This document shows positions 29,530 to 38,252 of a DNA stretch of 64,000 nt, one piece after another. The stretch is from an uncultured Verrucomicrobiales bacterium (lineage in GTDB: Bacteria > Verrucomicrobiota > Verrucomicrobiia > Verrucomicrobiales > Akkermansiaceae): assembly GCA_937951675.1 (NCBI GenBank), contig CALFBI010000008.1, positions 1 to 64,000 on the forward strand, read 5' to 3'. How positions within the stretch are numbered: the stretch's first letter is position 1; every line of letters starts with the position of its first letter. A program made the position numbers and the translations under genes. The notes beneath the pieces are model-generated. The model was not told the origin of the DNA and did not search any database. It saw only the letters and a program-made list of their open reading frames with translations.

Positions 29530-29648
29530 GGATGATTCGATTGTCGCTTGCGAAGATGCTGGAACGGGTTTTAAATAAGCGTATCCAATAAAATAGAAAG
29601 TTAATATTTATCTCTCAGATTGGAAACCAAAGAAATAAAATCATCATT

Positions 29649-30293
29649 ATGGCTCACGAATTACCAGAACTTGGCTATGCTTACGACGCTTTAGAACCTC
29701 ATTTTGATGCTCGCACAATGGAGATTCACCACTCCAAGCATCATAACGCATATGTGACGAATCTTAATAACGCCATTGCAGGCAAAGCAGATTTAGAAGG
29801 AAAGAAAATCTGTGAACTCATCACCTCACTTAATGACGTTCCTGAAGAGATTCGGGGCGCAGTTCGTAATAATGGGGGAGGTCATATGAACCACTCTTTC
29901 TTCTGGCAAGTGATTGCCCCTGGTGGTGCTACGGCTCCATCTGGTAAACTTGCTGCTGCAATTGATGAGACCTTCGGTTCTTTAGAGGCCCTCAAAGAAG
30001 CCTTTGCAAAAGCTGGCGCGACACGTTTCGGCTCAGGTTGGGCATGGCTTATTTCGGATTGCGAAGGAAAGCTCAAAGTCGTTTCGACCCCCAACCAGGA
30101 TAACCCAGCGATGGGGGAAGCGGCAGGATGCTGCGGTTGTTGGCCTATTCTCGGACTCGACGTCTGGGAGCACGCCTATTACCTTCATTATCAAAACCGT
30201 CGCCCAGACTACATTTCAGCATTCTGGAGTGTGGTGAACTGGGACGCCGTTTCAGAATTCTACGAAAAGGCGCAGTCTTCCTGCTCGAAGTAA
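29649..30293 (+). CDS. Superoxide dismutase (Mn/Fe family)
   Basis: 214 codons. Metal ligands are seen in [23 protein letters not shown] and [17 protein letters not shown]. The GGGHxNHSxFW form suggests the Mn or cambialistic type. It lacks a signal peptide, so it is cytoplasmic. Two features are odd: [12 protein letters not shown] places three Cys just before the C-terminal metal ligands where relatives usually have none, and the last residues are SSCSK. The gene is followed by a strong terminator. Confidence 0.96.
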   Translation: MAHELPELGYAYDALEPHFDARTMEIHHSKHHNAYVTNLNNAIAGKADLEGKKICELITSLNDVPEEIRGAVRNNGGGHMNHSFFWQVIAPGGATAPSGKLAAAIDETFGSLEALKEAFAKAGATRFGSGWAWLISDCEGKLKVVSTPNQDNPAMGEAAGCCGCWPILGLDVWEHAYYLHYQNRRPDYISAFWSVVNWDAVSEFYEKAQSSCSK

Positions 30294-30334
30294 TCAGGCT
30301 CGATAAGAATCACTTGATTCGTTTTCTCTTTCAA

Positions 30335-30366
30335 AAGCTGGCCCGCGAAAGCAGGCCGGCTTTTTT
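30335..30366 (+). terminator. Rho-independent terminator after superoxide dismutase gene
   Basis: AAAGCTGGCC and GGCCGGCTTT form a stem with one T-G pair around GCGAAAGC-type loop sequence and run into six T. Confidence 0.9.
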
Positions 30367-30397
30367 GTTTTTGGCGACCATAGCCAGATCTACCTGA

Positions 30398-30692
30398 TAA
30401 AGGATGGGACGCGCTCCCTATTTTTAAATGAGGTAAATAACTTATTTGTTTCATTCTGTGCTTGCTTTTCTAATTGCAGGCGTTAAGAAGTGCCCGTCCG
30501 CCTTTTCATTCTTTATTTTTAAGCATTTTCTTTTCCTCCTCTAATATATTTTTTATCCGGAATTTTTATTCCGACGATCATGCTTACTTTTTTATTCTCT
30601 CTGCCAAATTTTGGCAAACCCGCTATCAGTTGATTGGAGCTCTGGCCAATTGATAGTTTTTTTTAAAACAGAGCTTTTATACAAGAAATACA
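30398..30692 (+). promoter_or_regulatory. Long A/T-rich leader of the RRM protein gene with serial hairpins
   Basis: No gene is visible in this stretch. It contains pyrimidine-rich sequence, then three hairpins: CGGAA/TTCCG (about 30557-30573), TGCCAAA/TTTGGCA around one T (30602-30616), and the terminator-like stem at 30623-30656. Such long leaders are common in cold-shock RNA-binding protein genes; a role in temperature or self-regulation is inference. Confidence 0.6.
30623..30664 (+). terminator. Terminator-like hairpin inside the 5' leader of the RRM gene
   Basis: CTATCAGTTG (30623-30632) pairs with CAATTGATAG (30647-30656) over ten bases with one G-U, followed at once by eight T. It ends 28 bases before the ATG of the RRM gene, so transcription from any promoter upstream must read through it: an attenuator, or the end of a small leader RNA. 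Confidence 0.75.
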
Positions 30693-30938
30693 ATGAACAT
30701 CTACGTAGGAAACCTTCCTTATTCCGCTTCTAATTCTGATCTCGAGCAAGCTTTTGGCCAATACGGTCAAGTGCTTAAAGCAAACATCATTATGGACAGA
30801 GAAACAGGAAACTCAAAAGGATTTGGTTTCGTTGAAATGGCTTCTTCAGAAGAAGGCAACAACGCGATCCAAGGACTTCACGACAGCGACCTTCAAGGCC
30901 GTAACATGAAAGTGAACGAAGCACGTCCACGCGACTAA
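30693..30938 (+). CDS. Small RRM-domain RNA-binding protein
   Basis: 81 codons forming a single RNA recognition motif. RNP2 is IYVGNLPY and RNP1 is KGFGFVEM, with the helix DLEQAFGQYGQVLKANII between them and the last strand NMKVNEARPR. Proteins of this type are abundant RNA chaperones, often cold-inducible, in cyanobacteria and Verrucomicrobiota. It is a single-gene unit with its own leader and double terminator. The start has A-rich sequence but no Shine-Dalgarno motif. Confidence 0.96.
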   Translation: MNIYVGNLPYSASNSDLEQAFGQYGQVLKANIIMDRETGNSKGFGFVEMASSEEGNNAIQGLHDSDLQGRNMKVNEARPRD

Positions 30939-30961
30939 GAATTCGTAAGAATTCTGAATGA

Positions 30962-31018
30962 TTTCAGGAGGTTGCCTCCTGAAAAGCCCGTTGCTCTTTG
31001 AGTTTACGGGCTCTTTTT
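30962..31018 (+). terminator. Double hairpin terminator after the RRM gene
   Basis: First stem TTTCAGGAGG/CCTCCTGAAA with loop TTG; second stem AAGCCCGT (30984-30991) with ACGGGCT (31006-31012) followed by seven or more T. The second is a classical intrinsic terminator. Confidence 0.9.
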
Positions 31019-31065
31019 TTGCCTTGAAACCAAGGTTTTAGTGAAGGTTTGTTAGTTAGGAGGCG

Positions 31066-31091
31066 GCGTGTGATTACCGCGTGTGATTACC
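31066..31091. repeat. 13-base tandem duplication at the purN stop
   Basis: GCGTGTGATTACC occurs twice head to tail. The second copy ends on the first base of the purN stop codon (TAG on the minus strand), so the duplication lies just downstream of the coding region. Confidence 0.9.
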
Positions 31092-31690
31092 TATTCCTGA
31101 CTTGAGGTTGTTTCATAGGTAGCGACGATTTTATTGATTGCGTCAGGGTAGAGCTGGTGCTCTTCCTTTTGGATGCGAGCATGTAGAGTCTCGGCTGTGT
31201 CTTCGGGGCGGACGGGGACTTTGGCCTGTGCGATAATAGGTCCGGTGTCCATTCCTGCATCGACAAAATGAACAGTGCAGCCAGCTTCGGAAACGCCGGC
31301 ATTCACCGCTTGTTCCCAGGCACGAAGACCGGGGAAAGCAGGGAGAAGGGAGGGGTGAATGTTGAGCACTCGGTCGGGAAAGGTGTCGAGTAAGGGTTGC
31401 TTAATGAGGCGCATAAAGCCGGCAAGGCAGATGAGTTCTGCTCCGGCTTCTTTGAGTTGCTGTGCGATATGAAGCTGTGCTTTTTCAGGGAATTTTGTCC
31501 GGAAGCCGTGGCAGTCAATCACTTCAGCTGGGATGTTGGCCTTGCGAGCGCGCTCGAGGATGTAGGCGTCTGGATTATCTGAGAGGACCAGCACGATTTC
31601 AGCATCGAGTTGGGTCGCCTCAATCGCATCGAGAATGGCCTGCATATTAGAGCCGGAGCCAGAGCCAAGAATTCCGAGTTTTATCGCCAT
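31091..31690 (-). CDS. purN: Phosphoribosylglycinamide formyltransferase (GART)
   Basis: 199 codons, typical length. [18 protein letters not shown] is the phosphate-binding start; [12 protein letters not shown] has the catalytic Asn and His; [15 protein letters not shown] has the catalytic Asp. The enzyme uses 10-formyl-tetrahydrofolate in the third step of purine synthesis. No other purine gene is adjacent. It is divergent from the M29 aminopeptidase gene with 84 bases between starts. Confidence 0.96.
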   Translation of the reverse strand: MAIKLGILGSGSGSNMQAILDAIEATQLDAEIVLVLSDNPDAYILERARKANIPAEVIDCHGFRTKFPEKAQLHIAQQLKEAGAELICLAGFMRLIKQPLLDTFPDRVLNIHPSLLPAFPGLRAWEQAVNAGVSEAGCTVHFVDAGMDTGPIIAQAKVPVRPEDTAETLHARIQKEEHQLYPDAINKIVATYETTSSQE

Positions 31691-31774
31691 AGCGGGAATA
31701 AAGCAGATCGTTTCAGCGTCGTAAAGAAGGACTCTCTTCTTGCGATTTTTTTGGAACCTGATTCTTTATTCACT

Positions 31775-32878
31775 ATGCATGACCCACGCTTTGATGATTT
31801 AGCGAAACAATTAGTGCGCTACTCGATTTCTTTAAAAAAGGGAGAATCGGTTCTCATTGATCTTTATGATATCCCCGATGGAATGGGTTTAGCTTTAGTG
31901 CGTGAAGTCAGGTCTCGTGGAGGCATTCCTCTCTTGAAGCTGAATCATAGCCAACTTTCGCGTGAGATGCTCAAAGGAGCGACTGATGAGCAGTATGCGC
32001 TGCTGGCAAAGCATCAACTCGCGGAGATGAAAAATGTAGATGCGTATATCGCGATCCGGGGGAGCCATAATATTGCGGAGACGAGCGATGTCCCTGCCGC
32101 CAAGATGCAACTCGCGATGAAGCATTTGCGTCCTGTTTTAGACCACCGTGTGAAGAAAACGAAGTGGGTCGTGCTTCGCTGGCCTACTCCTGCGATGGCT
32201 CAGCAGGCTTCGATGTCGACTGAAGCTTTTGAGGACTTTTATTTCAAGGTTTGTCTCTTAGATTATAAGAGCCTTCTTCCATCGATGCGGGCGCTGAAGC
32301 GTTTGATGGACAAGACTTCGGAGGTTCATATTAAAGGTCCAGGGACCGATCTTCGTTTTTCTATTAAAGACATTCCTGCGATTGTTTGTGGTGGGGAGTA
32401 TAACATTCCGGATGGGGAGGTCTTTACGGCACCCGTAAAGAATTCGGTGGAAGGGTTGATTTCTTATAATGCCCCTAGTATTTATCAAGGAATTGCCTTT
32501 GACGGAGTTCGTCTCGAATTCGAGAAAGGTAAAATTGTGAAAGCGGAAGCGGCCGGAGGAAAGACCAAGGCTCTTAATAAGGTTTTGGATTCTGATCCAG
32601 GAGCTCGTTACATTGGGGAGTTTGCGATTGGTTTCAATCGCGAGATTAGAGAGCCAATGAGAGATATTCTGTTTGATGAAAAAATAGCAGGATCATTCCA
32701 TTTCACTCCGGGACAGGCCTACGAGAACGCCGATAACGGGAATCGTTCACAAGTGCACTGGGATTTAGTTAATATTCAGCGGAAAGACTACGGAGGTGGC
32801 GAAATCTGGTTTGACGGGAAGTTGGTTCGTAAAAACGGGGTGTTTGCCGCGAAATCCCTTTCTAAGCTTAACCCTTAA
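31775..32878 (+). CDS. Aminopeptidase, family M29 (AmpS/AmpT-like)
   Basis: 367 codons from [19 protein letters not shown]; the frame is open further upstream, but that part overlaps purN and does not match the family. Conserved sections include [41 protein letters not shown] and the C-terminal metal region [11 protein letters not shown] with [10 protein letters not shown]. The family removes N-terminal residues using a dinuclear metal site. It is cytoplasmic. The stop is eight bases before the secreted GHL10 gene, so the two are likely one operon. Confidence 0.93.
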   Translation: MHDPRFDDLAKQLVRYSISLKKGESVLIDLYDIPDGMGLALVREVRSRGGIPLLKLNHSQLSREMLKGATDEQYALLAKHQLAEMKNVDAYIAIRGSHNIAETSDVPAAKMQLAMKHLRPVLDHRVKKTKWVVLRWPTPAMAQQASMSTEAFEDFYFKVCLLDYKSLLPSMRALKRLMDKTSEVHIKGPGTDLRFSIKDIPAIVCGGEYNIPDGEVFTAPVKNSVEGLISYNAPSIYQGIAFDGVRLEFEKGKIVKAEAAGGKTKALNKVLDSDPGARYIGEFAIGFNREIREPMRDILFDEKIAGSFHFTPGQAYENADNGNRSQVHWDLVNIQRKDYGGGEIWFDGKLVRKNGVFAAKSLSKLNP

Positions 32879-32886
32879 GTCTTCGA

Positions 32887-34371
32887 ATGAAATTTGCTTT
32901 TTTTCTCGTTCTTTTAAGTGCTCTTACTCAGCTCTCGGCGCAAAATTACCAACCAAGCCGGGAACGGGTGCCGATGGTATCGCGTGAATTCCGAGCGGCG
33001 TGGGTCGCTTCGGTTTATAATATTGATTGGCCTAGCCGGAAGGGGCTCAGCGCGGCTTCTCAGAAAGCGGAGCTTCGTCGTCTGCTCGATCAAGCTCAGC
33101 AAATGAAGCTCAATGCGATTATCTTCCAAGTGCGGCCTCATGCGGATGCTCTATACCGTTCGAAATATGAACCGTGGAGTCATTGGTTGACCGGGACGAT
33201 GGGCAAGAATCCGGGGTATGATCCGCTGAAATATTGTATCCAAGAGGCCCATGCACGGGGAGTGGAGGTGCACGCTTGGTTTAATCCCTTCCGGGCGCTG
33301 CCAAATGCCTCCATGGCGACTTCTTCCGACCATATTACAAAAAGGAAGCCAGGTGTGATTCGTCCTTTTCGGAATATGAAGTGGATGGATATCTCGGATC
33401 CTTTTGCGAGCCGTCGGGCCACTGCGGTGATTATGGATGTGGTGAGCCGTTATGATGTGGATGGCATTCATCTAGACGATTATTTTTACCCTTATCCTCA
33501 AGTGGATCAGGCGGGGAGAGCGAAGCAGAACTTTCCGGATCAAAAAAATTATAATCGCTATCGTCGTCAAGGAGGGAGAGCGGATCTTCACGCTTGGCGC
33601 CGCGGGCATGTTGATCGATTCGTATCGAACCTTTATACTTCGATTAAGTCTAAGAAGCCACATGTGCGTTTTGGGATTTCTCCTTTTGGAATCTGGCAGC
33701 CAGGATACCCACGGGGGATTGAAGCGAGCATTAATGCCTATCATCATCTTGCTGCAGATTCTCGCAAATGGCTATCTAAAGGGTGGGTTGATTACCTTTC
33801 CCCTCAACTTTATTGGAGAAATCAGCCTCGCAAACAAAGTTACTCGGCCCTGTTAAGTTGGTGGAGAAAGCAGGGACGTCGCCCGGTGTGGCCAGGGATC
33901 GCTACAGACCGGATCAATAGTAAAGTCGACCCGGGAAGACCGGCGAGTGAGATCTGGAAACAGGTAGACCTTTCGCGGACGATCGACCGGAATTGGGTGG
34001 GCCATATCCATTGGAGTATGAAATCACTCATGCAGAATCGCGGAGGGGTCAAAACGGGGCTGATGAAAAACGCCTATGCAGAGCCGGCTCTCGTCCCTCC
34101 GATGCCGTGGTTAAGTCAGTCAAAGCCTCCGACCGTGCGCCAAGTCAATGCCGCGAGGTCCTCTCAAGGCACACAGATTTCTTGGTCACCTCCTCGGAGA
34201 GACCTTCGTTTCGCGGTGCAAACCTTACAGCGGGGCGCGTGGCGAACTGTTTCGGTTTTACCTGCCCGGACTAGTCGAGTGATGGTTTCGGGTTCACCAG
34301 AAGCGATTGCGGTTTCGTCCGTCGACCGCTTTGGCTCGGTGAGTTCGCCTTTCGTGATCCGAAAAAAGTGA
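32887..34371 (+). CDS. Secreted GHL10 family glycoside hydrolase (DUF187)
   Basis: 494 codons with the signal peptide MKFAFFLVLLSALTQLSAQ. The TIM-barrel begins EFRAAWVASVYNIDWPSRKG and includes LNAIIFQVRPHADALY, GVEVHAWFNPFRALPN, YDVDGIHLDDYFYPYP and VDYLSPQLYWRNQ, all characteristic of PF02638. A C-terminal fibronectin-III-like region follows (QISWSPPRRDLRFAVQ to VSSVDRFGSVS). Members are thought to act on peptidoglycan or related glycans; activity here is inferred. Confidence 0.93.
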   Translation: MKFAFFLVLLSALTQLSAQNYQPSRERVPMVSREFRAAWVASVYNIDWPSRKGLSAASQKAELRRLLDQAQQMKLNAIIFQVRPHADALYRSKYEPWSHWLTGTMGKNPGYDPLKYCIQEAHARGVEVHAWFNPFRALPNASMATSSDHITKRKPGVIRPFRNMKWMDISDPFASRRATAVIMDVVSRYDVDGIHLDDYFYPYPQVDQAGRAKQNFPDQKNYNRYRRQGGRADLHAWRRGHVDRFVSNLYTSIKSKKPHVRFGISPFGIWQPGYPRGIEASINAYHHLAADSRKWLSKGWVDYLSPQLYWRNQPRKQSYSALLSWWRKQGRRPVWPGIATDRINSKVDPGRPASEIWKQVDLSRTIDRNWVGHIHWSMKSLMQNRGGVKTGLMKNAYAEPALVPPMPWLSQSKPPTVRQVNAARSSQGTQISWSPPRRDLRFAVQTLQRGAWRTVSVLPARTSRVMVSGSPEAIAVSSVDRFGSVSSPFVIRKK

Positions 34372-34468
34372 CTTTTTTGTTTTAAAGAGGGTCTATGAGG
34401 TTGGAGAGTGGAGAAAAAGAGCCTTTTTTCTCATCAACTTCTCACTTCATCTTAACACTGCTTTATCC

Positions 34469-34597
34469 ATGAAAATTAAATTTTTAATCGTCGGGTTCAT
34501 GTCTGTCCTTATGATCTGGCTTTTCGCGAGTTTTGCCAGAGAGGTGCCGATGGCTTCCTATAAACAGCCTCATTCTTCGGACATGGCGGCCCAATAA
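34469..34597 (+). CDS. 42-codon single-span membrane peptide
   Basis: Starts MKIKFLIVGFMSVLMIWLFA, a basic N-terminus plus one strong hydrophobic helix, then a short polar tail (REVPMASYKQP to DMAAQ). The stop codon lies inside the left arm of a perfect hairpin, which would act as its terminator. No ribosome-binding site is clear. I do not know a family. It stands alone between the GHL10 and TIGR02597 genes. Confidence 0.55.
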   Translation: MKIKFLIVGFMSVLMIWLFASFAREVPMASYKQPHSSDMAAQ

Positions 34598-34630
34598 AGG
34601 TCAGATGCAGATGATGAATCTGACCTTTAT
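34594..34630 (+). terminator. Perfect 13-base-pair hairpin after the small peptide
   Basis: ATAAAGGTCAGAT (34594-34606) and ATCTGACCTTTAT (34618-34630) are fully complementary. No long T run follows on the plus strand, so it may be bidirectional or a 3' stabiliser. Confidence 0.7.
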
Positions 34631-34670
34631 CATTGCATATTAACTGGGGTTTTATTATTTATTATTAATG

Positions 34671-34775
34671 TGATGAACTAAGATGCGCTTAGTGAAGACC
34701 TTGATAACAATGATGAAAATCAGAGTTTTTCACTGATGAAAACAGTTTTGTGATGAGCAATACGCCTTTGATGAA
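34671..34775 (+). promoter_or_regulatory. Five TGATGA(A) repeats in the leader of the TIGR02597 gene
   Basis: TGATGAA at 34671, 34711, 34734 and 34769 and TGATGAG at 34751, all in the same orientation, in the 160 bases before the gene. The spacing is 40, 23, 17 and 18 bases. They could be operator half-sites or accidental in an A/T-rich leader. Confidence 0.4.
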
Positions 34776-34834
34776 AAGAGTATGATTGCTAAAACTCTTT
34801 AAAAAACTTACAGTTGAACACTTCGGAATAAATT

Positions 34835-35818
34835 ATGAATGCAAAATATCTTATCCTTGCAGGAGTCCTAGGCGGACTATGCTCTTCTGCCTTTGGGCAA
34901 GCCAAATCACAACCTGTAGGATTTGTGACACTCACAGTGCCTGCTCAATCGGATGCTCGGTGGGGGCTCCCTCTCGAAAGAGCCTGTGAGTTCTCGAGCA
35001 CGGTCTCAGCCGTGAATACCGGAACGAATGTCGTTACTCTGAATGGGGCTACTTTTACGAATGACCAATGGCACAATACCGTTTCTTATTACGCTAAATT
35101 CGTCACGGGCACGAAAGAAGGTCTCGTTGCTCTTATTTCGGATAACAATGCGACCAGCTTAACCCTTTCTCCTCAACCTGGCCAAGACCTCACCGGTGTT
35201 GTAGCGGGTGATCAGGTCAAAATCATTCCATTTTGGACTCCTAGCACTCTTTTCCCTGCTGGTGCTCCAGATGGAACTCAGCTTCTTTTTTTTCAGTCGG
35301 CAGGAGCAACAGAAATAGGGCAAAATCTTGCAGCAGATACGACTCTTTCTTCTAATGTAGGTAATTGGTTCAATGGCTTACTTTCTGCAAATGATTACGA
35401 AATTTATCCTTATGATGGTTTTGTAATAAGAAATAGCAGCGCGAGCGTCATCTCTTTAGTGCATGAAGGTGCTGTTCCTGTTGCTGATAGTTATGTAGCG
35501 ATTCAAAAATATGTAGCATCAGGAACTCAAGATACTGTTTTTTCACTCATGAATCCTGCAGACGAGAATATTTCGACAATCTTGTTTAATTCTGCGGTTG
35601 ATGGAGATCAGATTTTTGAATTTGATAATGATGCTTCTGGTATTAATAAAGCGCCTTCAGCTACATATAGTTATAGTGGAGGAACTTGGTTGAGTGGTCT
35701 GCTTCCTGCTAATTTTGAGTTTGAGGGAGGGAAGAGCTATGTTTATCGTCGAGCTTCAGCTGCTCCAGCAGGTGCTCAAAATACACAAGATCAACAAGAT
35801 TACGTTCCAAGCCTTTAA
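34835..35818 (+). CDS. TIGR02597-type secreted protein
   Basis: 327 codons. Signal peptide MNAKYLILAGVLGGLCSSAFGQ, then the block SQPVGFVTLTVPAQSDARWG followed by LPLERACEF that marks the TIGR02597 paralogous family first noted in Verrucomicrobium-type genomes. The rest is a beta-rich, Ser/Thr/Asn-rich extracellular protein with few charges and no Cys pair, ending in a polar Gln/Asp tail rather than a sorting signal. Function is unknown. A PEP-CTERM gene follows after 49 bases and may share its transcript. Confidence 0.8.
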   Translation: MNAKYLILAGVLGGLCSSAFGQAKSQPVGFVTLTVPAQSDARWGLPLERACEFSSTVSAVNTGTNVVTLNGATFTNDQWHNTVSYYAKFVTGTKEGLVALISDNNATSLTLSPQPGQDLTGVVAGDQVKIIPFWTPSTLFPAGAPDGTQLLFFQSAGATEIGQNLAADTTLSSNVGNWFNGLLSANDYEIYPYDGFVIRNSSASVISLVHEGAVPVADSYVAIQKYVASGTQDTVFSLMNPADENISTILFNSAVDGDQIFEFDNDASGINKAPSATYSYSGGTWLSGLLPANFEFEGGKSYVYRRASAAPAGAQNTQDQQDYVPSL

Positions 35819-35867
35819 TTTTAGGGTTTTCTTTTTTAGATTTTTCAAATATAAAAAAAGCACTCAT

Positions 35868-36539
35868 ATGGTTAGATCAATATTATCGCTGTTAGTTGGA
35901 TCTTCAGTATTCGCAACAGCGGCTACAGTATCGATAAATTTTACAGTTCCAGGATCAGGAGTTTTCTCAACAGGTTTCGTTGACGGAGGAGGAACTGCAG
36001 GAGGTCTTCTTTGGGGAATTGTAGCAGATACCGCAGGTGACGGTTTTGATGGGGCTGGTGCAAATAGCTACCAGGCCGGAATTACTTTTCAGGCAGGCTC
36101 TGCTTCTGGTTGGCAAGTGACAGGGACAGATGATCTGATTTGGTTTGCTGATCAATCATTAGTTCAGGGTAGCCCAGATGGCCCTACTGTAGATACAACG
36201 GCTATAAGTGGGGGTGGTTCAAGTGGAGGTCCTGGAGGAATTGTTTCACTGAGTTCTTTAATAGTCGATGAAGCAGGAACTCCTGATGCGGAGGTTGATT
36301 ATGCGATTATTTGGTTCGATAATGGTGTTAATAATACTGCAACAGCAACTGTAGGAATGAATTACTTTTTACAAGATGCCGGGGCATTAGATCTTCCTGC
36401 CGCTGGAGGGGTGGAAACTCATGACCTTGACGCAACTTCAGTGATTTCGAGGCAGTTTGTGGCCATTCCAGAGCCTTCTTCGATCGCTCTGCTGGGTCTT
36501 GCGGGCTTGACTGCGATAGGTCGTCGCAAGCGTTCGTAA
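35868..36539 (+). CDS. PEP-CTERM sorting domain protein
   Basis: 223 codons from an ATG giving the signal peptide MVRSILSLLVGSSVFATAA; the frame is open further upstream, but that part overlaps the previous gene. The mature region is Gly/Ser/Thr-rich and beta-type, without recognised domain. The C-terminus has the three-part signal AIPEPSSIALLGLAGLTAIG plus RRKRS: PEP motif, membrane helix and basic tail. Such proteins are processed by an exosortase and delivered to the cell surface or matrix; no exosortase gene is in this window. Confidence 0.9.
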   Translation: MVRSILSLLVGSSVFATAATVSINFTVPGSGVFSTGFVDGGGTAGGLLWGIVADTAGDGFDGAGANSYQAGITFQAGSASGWQVTGTDDLIWFADQSLVQGSPDGPTVDTTAISGGGSSGGPGGIVSLSSLIVDEAGTPDAEVDYAIIWFDNGVNNTATATVGMNYFLQDAGALDLPAAGGVETHDLDATSVISRQFVAIPEPSSIALLGLAGLTAIGRRKRS

Positions 36540-36566
36540 CATCTTCTGTCGATTCGTTTTCTAAAG

Positions 36567-36602
36567 AACAGGGAGAGGCGATTCACCTCCCCTGTTTTTT
36601 TT
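36567..36602 (+). terminator. Rho-independent terminator after the PEP-CTERM gene
   Basis: AACAGGG(A)GAGG pairs with CCTCCCCTGTT, leaving one bulged base, then eight T. Confidence 0.9.
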
Positions 36603-36644
36603 GTGACCTAAAAGCAAATTTGGTCTTTAAAGGGCTAAGTTTTT

Positions 36645-37277
36645 TTATTCGCTAGAGGCACTCGCTTTTTCTTTAGCGGCATGCAGGTTGAGTTTGAGAA
36701 TGACTTCGTCGCGAATGAGGTCATCTTTTCTTCCAGGGTAGCTAATCCCAAAGTCCTGCCGGTTGAGATCAAAGGTAGAGCTGATCGTGAAAGTCTCATT
36801 TTGTGAAGTGACCATGGCGGGAAACGTGATATTTTTAGTGACGCCATGGAGAGTAAGGTTTCCCGAAACTTGATAAGAGTCACCTTCGCCCTTTTGAAAG
36901 GAAGTGGCCTCAAAGCGGCTAGTAGGGTATTGCGGCACGTCAAAAAAATCAGCGTTTTTGAGATGCTCGGCGAGTTTATCGGAATCCGCCCAGGTCGATT
37001 CCATCTGGATTTTAAAGGAGCCTCCGGTTGGAGCTCCTTGGTCGATTTGGAAATGGCCTTCAAATTTACGAAAGCCGCCCGAGTGGGAGCCGGTCACTTT
37101 AGAGCCCGTAAAGAGGATCGTAGACTCCGGGAGGAAGTGGTATGTTTCTCCAGAAGCGGTAGCAGTGACCTTTTCAGCGGCTTTTACTTCGGCGTCCGCC
37201 GTTTTATCAGCGGGATTTTGACAAGAGCTCAGAGTGAAAAGAGCGACACAAGGAATGGTGTAAGCGATAAGTTTCAT
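36645..37277 (-). CDS. YceI family lipoprotein
   Basis: 210 codons. The signal ends in the lipobox LSSC (Cys19). The YceI lipocalin-like barrel follows from about residue 45: YHFLPESTILFTGSKVTGSH, GGFRKFEGHF, HLKNADFFDVPQYPTSRFE and GNLTLHGVTKNITFP are all family-typical. Members bind isoprenoid or other apolar molecules in the periplasm. It is convergent with the PEP-CTERM gene and divergent from the Mla-type genes. Confidence 0.93.
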   Translation of the reverse strand: MKLIAYTIPCVALFTLSSCQNPADKTADAEVKAAEKVTATASGETYHFLPESTILFTGSKVTGSHSGGFRKFEGHFQIDQGAPTGGSFKIQMESTWADSDKLAEHLKNADFFDVPQYPTSRFEATSFQKGEGDSYQVSGNLTLHGVTKNITFPAMVTSQNETFTISSTFDLNRQDFGISYPGRKDDLIRDEVILKLNLHAAKEKASASSE

Positions 37278-37454
37278 GTTGGTGATAGATTGATAATGAT
37301 CAGCTTAAACCATGATCCCTCTTATCATTTTGTCAAATGGAGACTGTTAGGAGGCTGAGTCATTCTAGTGGGGAAAATGAAGGGAAAAGGTTAGGAGTTT
37401 CATTGTGCTGAAAGCTGTATTGCACTCAGAAGCGGTAATTGGTAATACTGGGTT

Positions 37455-38204
37455 ATGGCTACTCCACTCATTGAGATCGATAATGTGCATCAGCGTTTCG
37501 GGGAGTTAGAGGTCCTGAAAGGGGTTTCATTAAAAATGAATAGAGGGGAGACGGTCGTGATCTTGGGCGGCTCGGGTGGAGGGAAAAGTGTTCTCATGAA
37601 ACATATTATTGGGCTTTTACAGCCAGTGAAGGGCTCGGTAAAGATAGAGGGGCAAGAGATTTCAAACCTTAAAGAACGCGAACTCGCAGAAGTGCGAAGA
37701 AAAATGGGGATGATGTTTCAAAACGGGGCCCTTTTCGATTCGCTGACAGTGGGGCAAAATATTGCTTTTCCGCTGCGAGAAGGAGGTCTCCGAGATGAAG
37801 AAGAAATCGCAAAGCGAGTGGAAGAGGCTTTGGCCATTGTGAAGCTTCCAGATTTAGAGGCTAAAATGCCGTCTGAATTATCGGGAGGGATGCGAAAGCG
37901 AGTGGCTTTGGCCCGGGCGGTGGTAGACCGTCCTTGTTTGATCTTATATGATGAACCTCATGCTGGTCTTGACCCTGTGACGGCTGATAATATTGATCAT
38001 CTCATTAAAGATCTACAAACAAACCATGGCATAACGAACGTCATCATTACTCATGAAATGCGGAGTGTTTTTAGAATTGCGGACCGGGTTGTCTTCATGA
38101 AAGAAGGGAAAATCTATTGGGAAGGAACTCCGGAGGAGCTTAGCGCTTCCCAAGATCAAATTCTGCAAGATTTTATACATGGCCGTTCGGCTGGAAGCTG
38201 GTAA
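37455..38204 (+). CDS. MlaF-type ABC transporter ATP-binding protein
   Basis: 249 codons. Walker A is GGSGGGKSV, the signature motif is ELSGGMRKRVALARAV, Walker B is LILYDEPHAGLDP and the H-loop is NVIITHEMRSVF. The Gly-rich Walker A and LSGGMRKRV are those of the phospholipid/MCE transporter group (MlaF/Mkl). It lies 48 bases before an MlaD-type gene. The integral permease MlaE that normally precedes or joins these genes is not present here; the neighbour upstream is the divergent YceI gene. Confidence 0.93.
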   Translation: MATPLIEIDNVHQRFGELEVLKGVSLKMNRGETVVILGGSGGGKSVLMKHIIGLLQPVKGSVKIEGQEISNLKERELAEVRRKMGMMFQNGALFDSLTVGQNIAFPLREGGLRDEEEIAKRVEEALAIVKLPDLEAKMPSELSGGMRKRVALARAVVDRPCLILYDEPHAGLDPVTADNIDHLIKDLQTNHGITNVIITHEMRSVFRIADRVVFMKEGKIYWEGTPEELSASQDQILQDFIHGRSAGSW

Positions 38205-38252
38205 GATTCCCTCGAGATTGACAGATGTCAAAGAACTCACACACTAGAGCCC

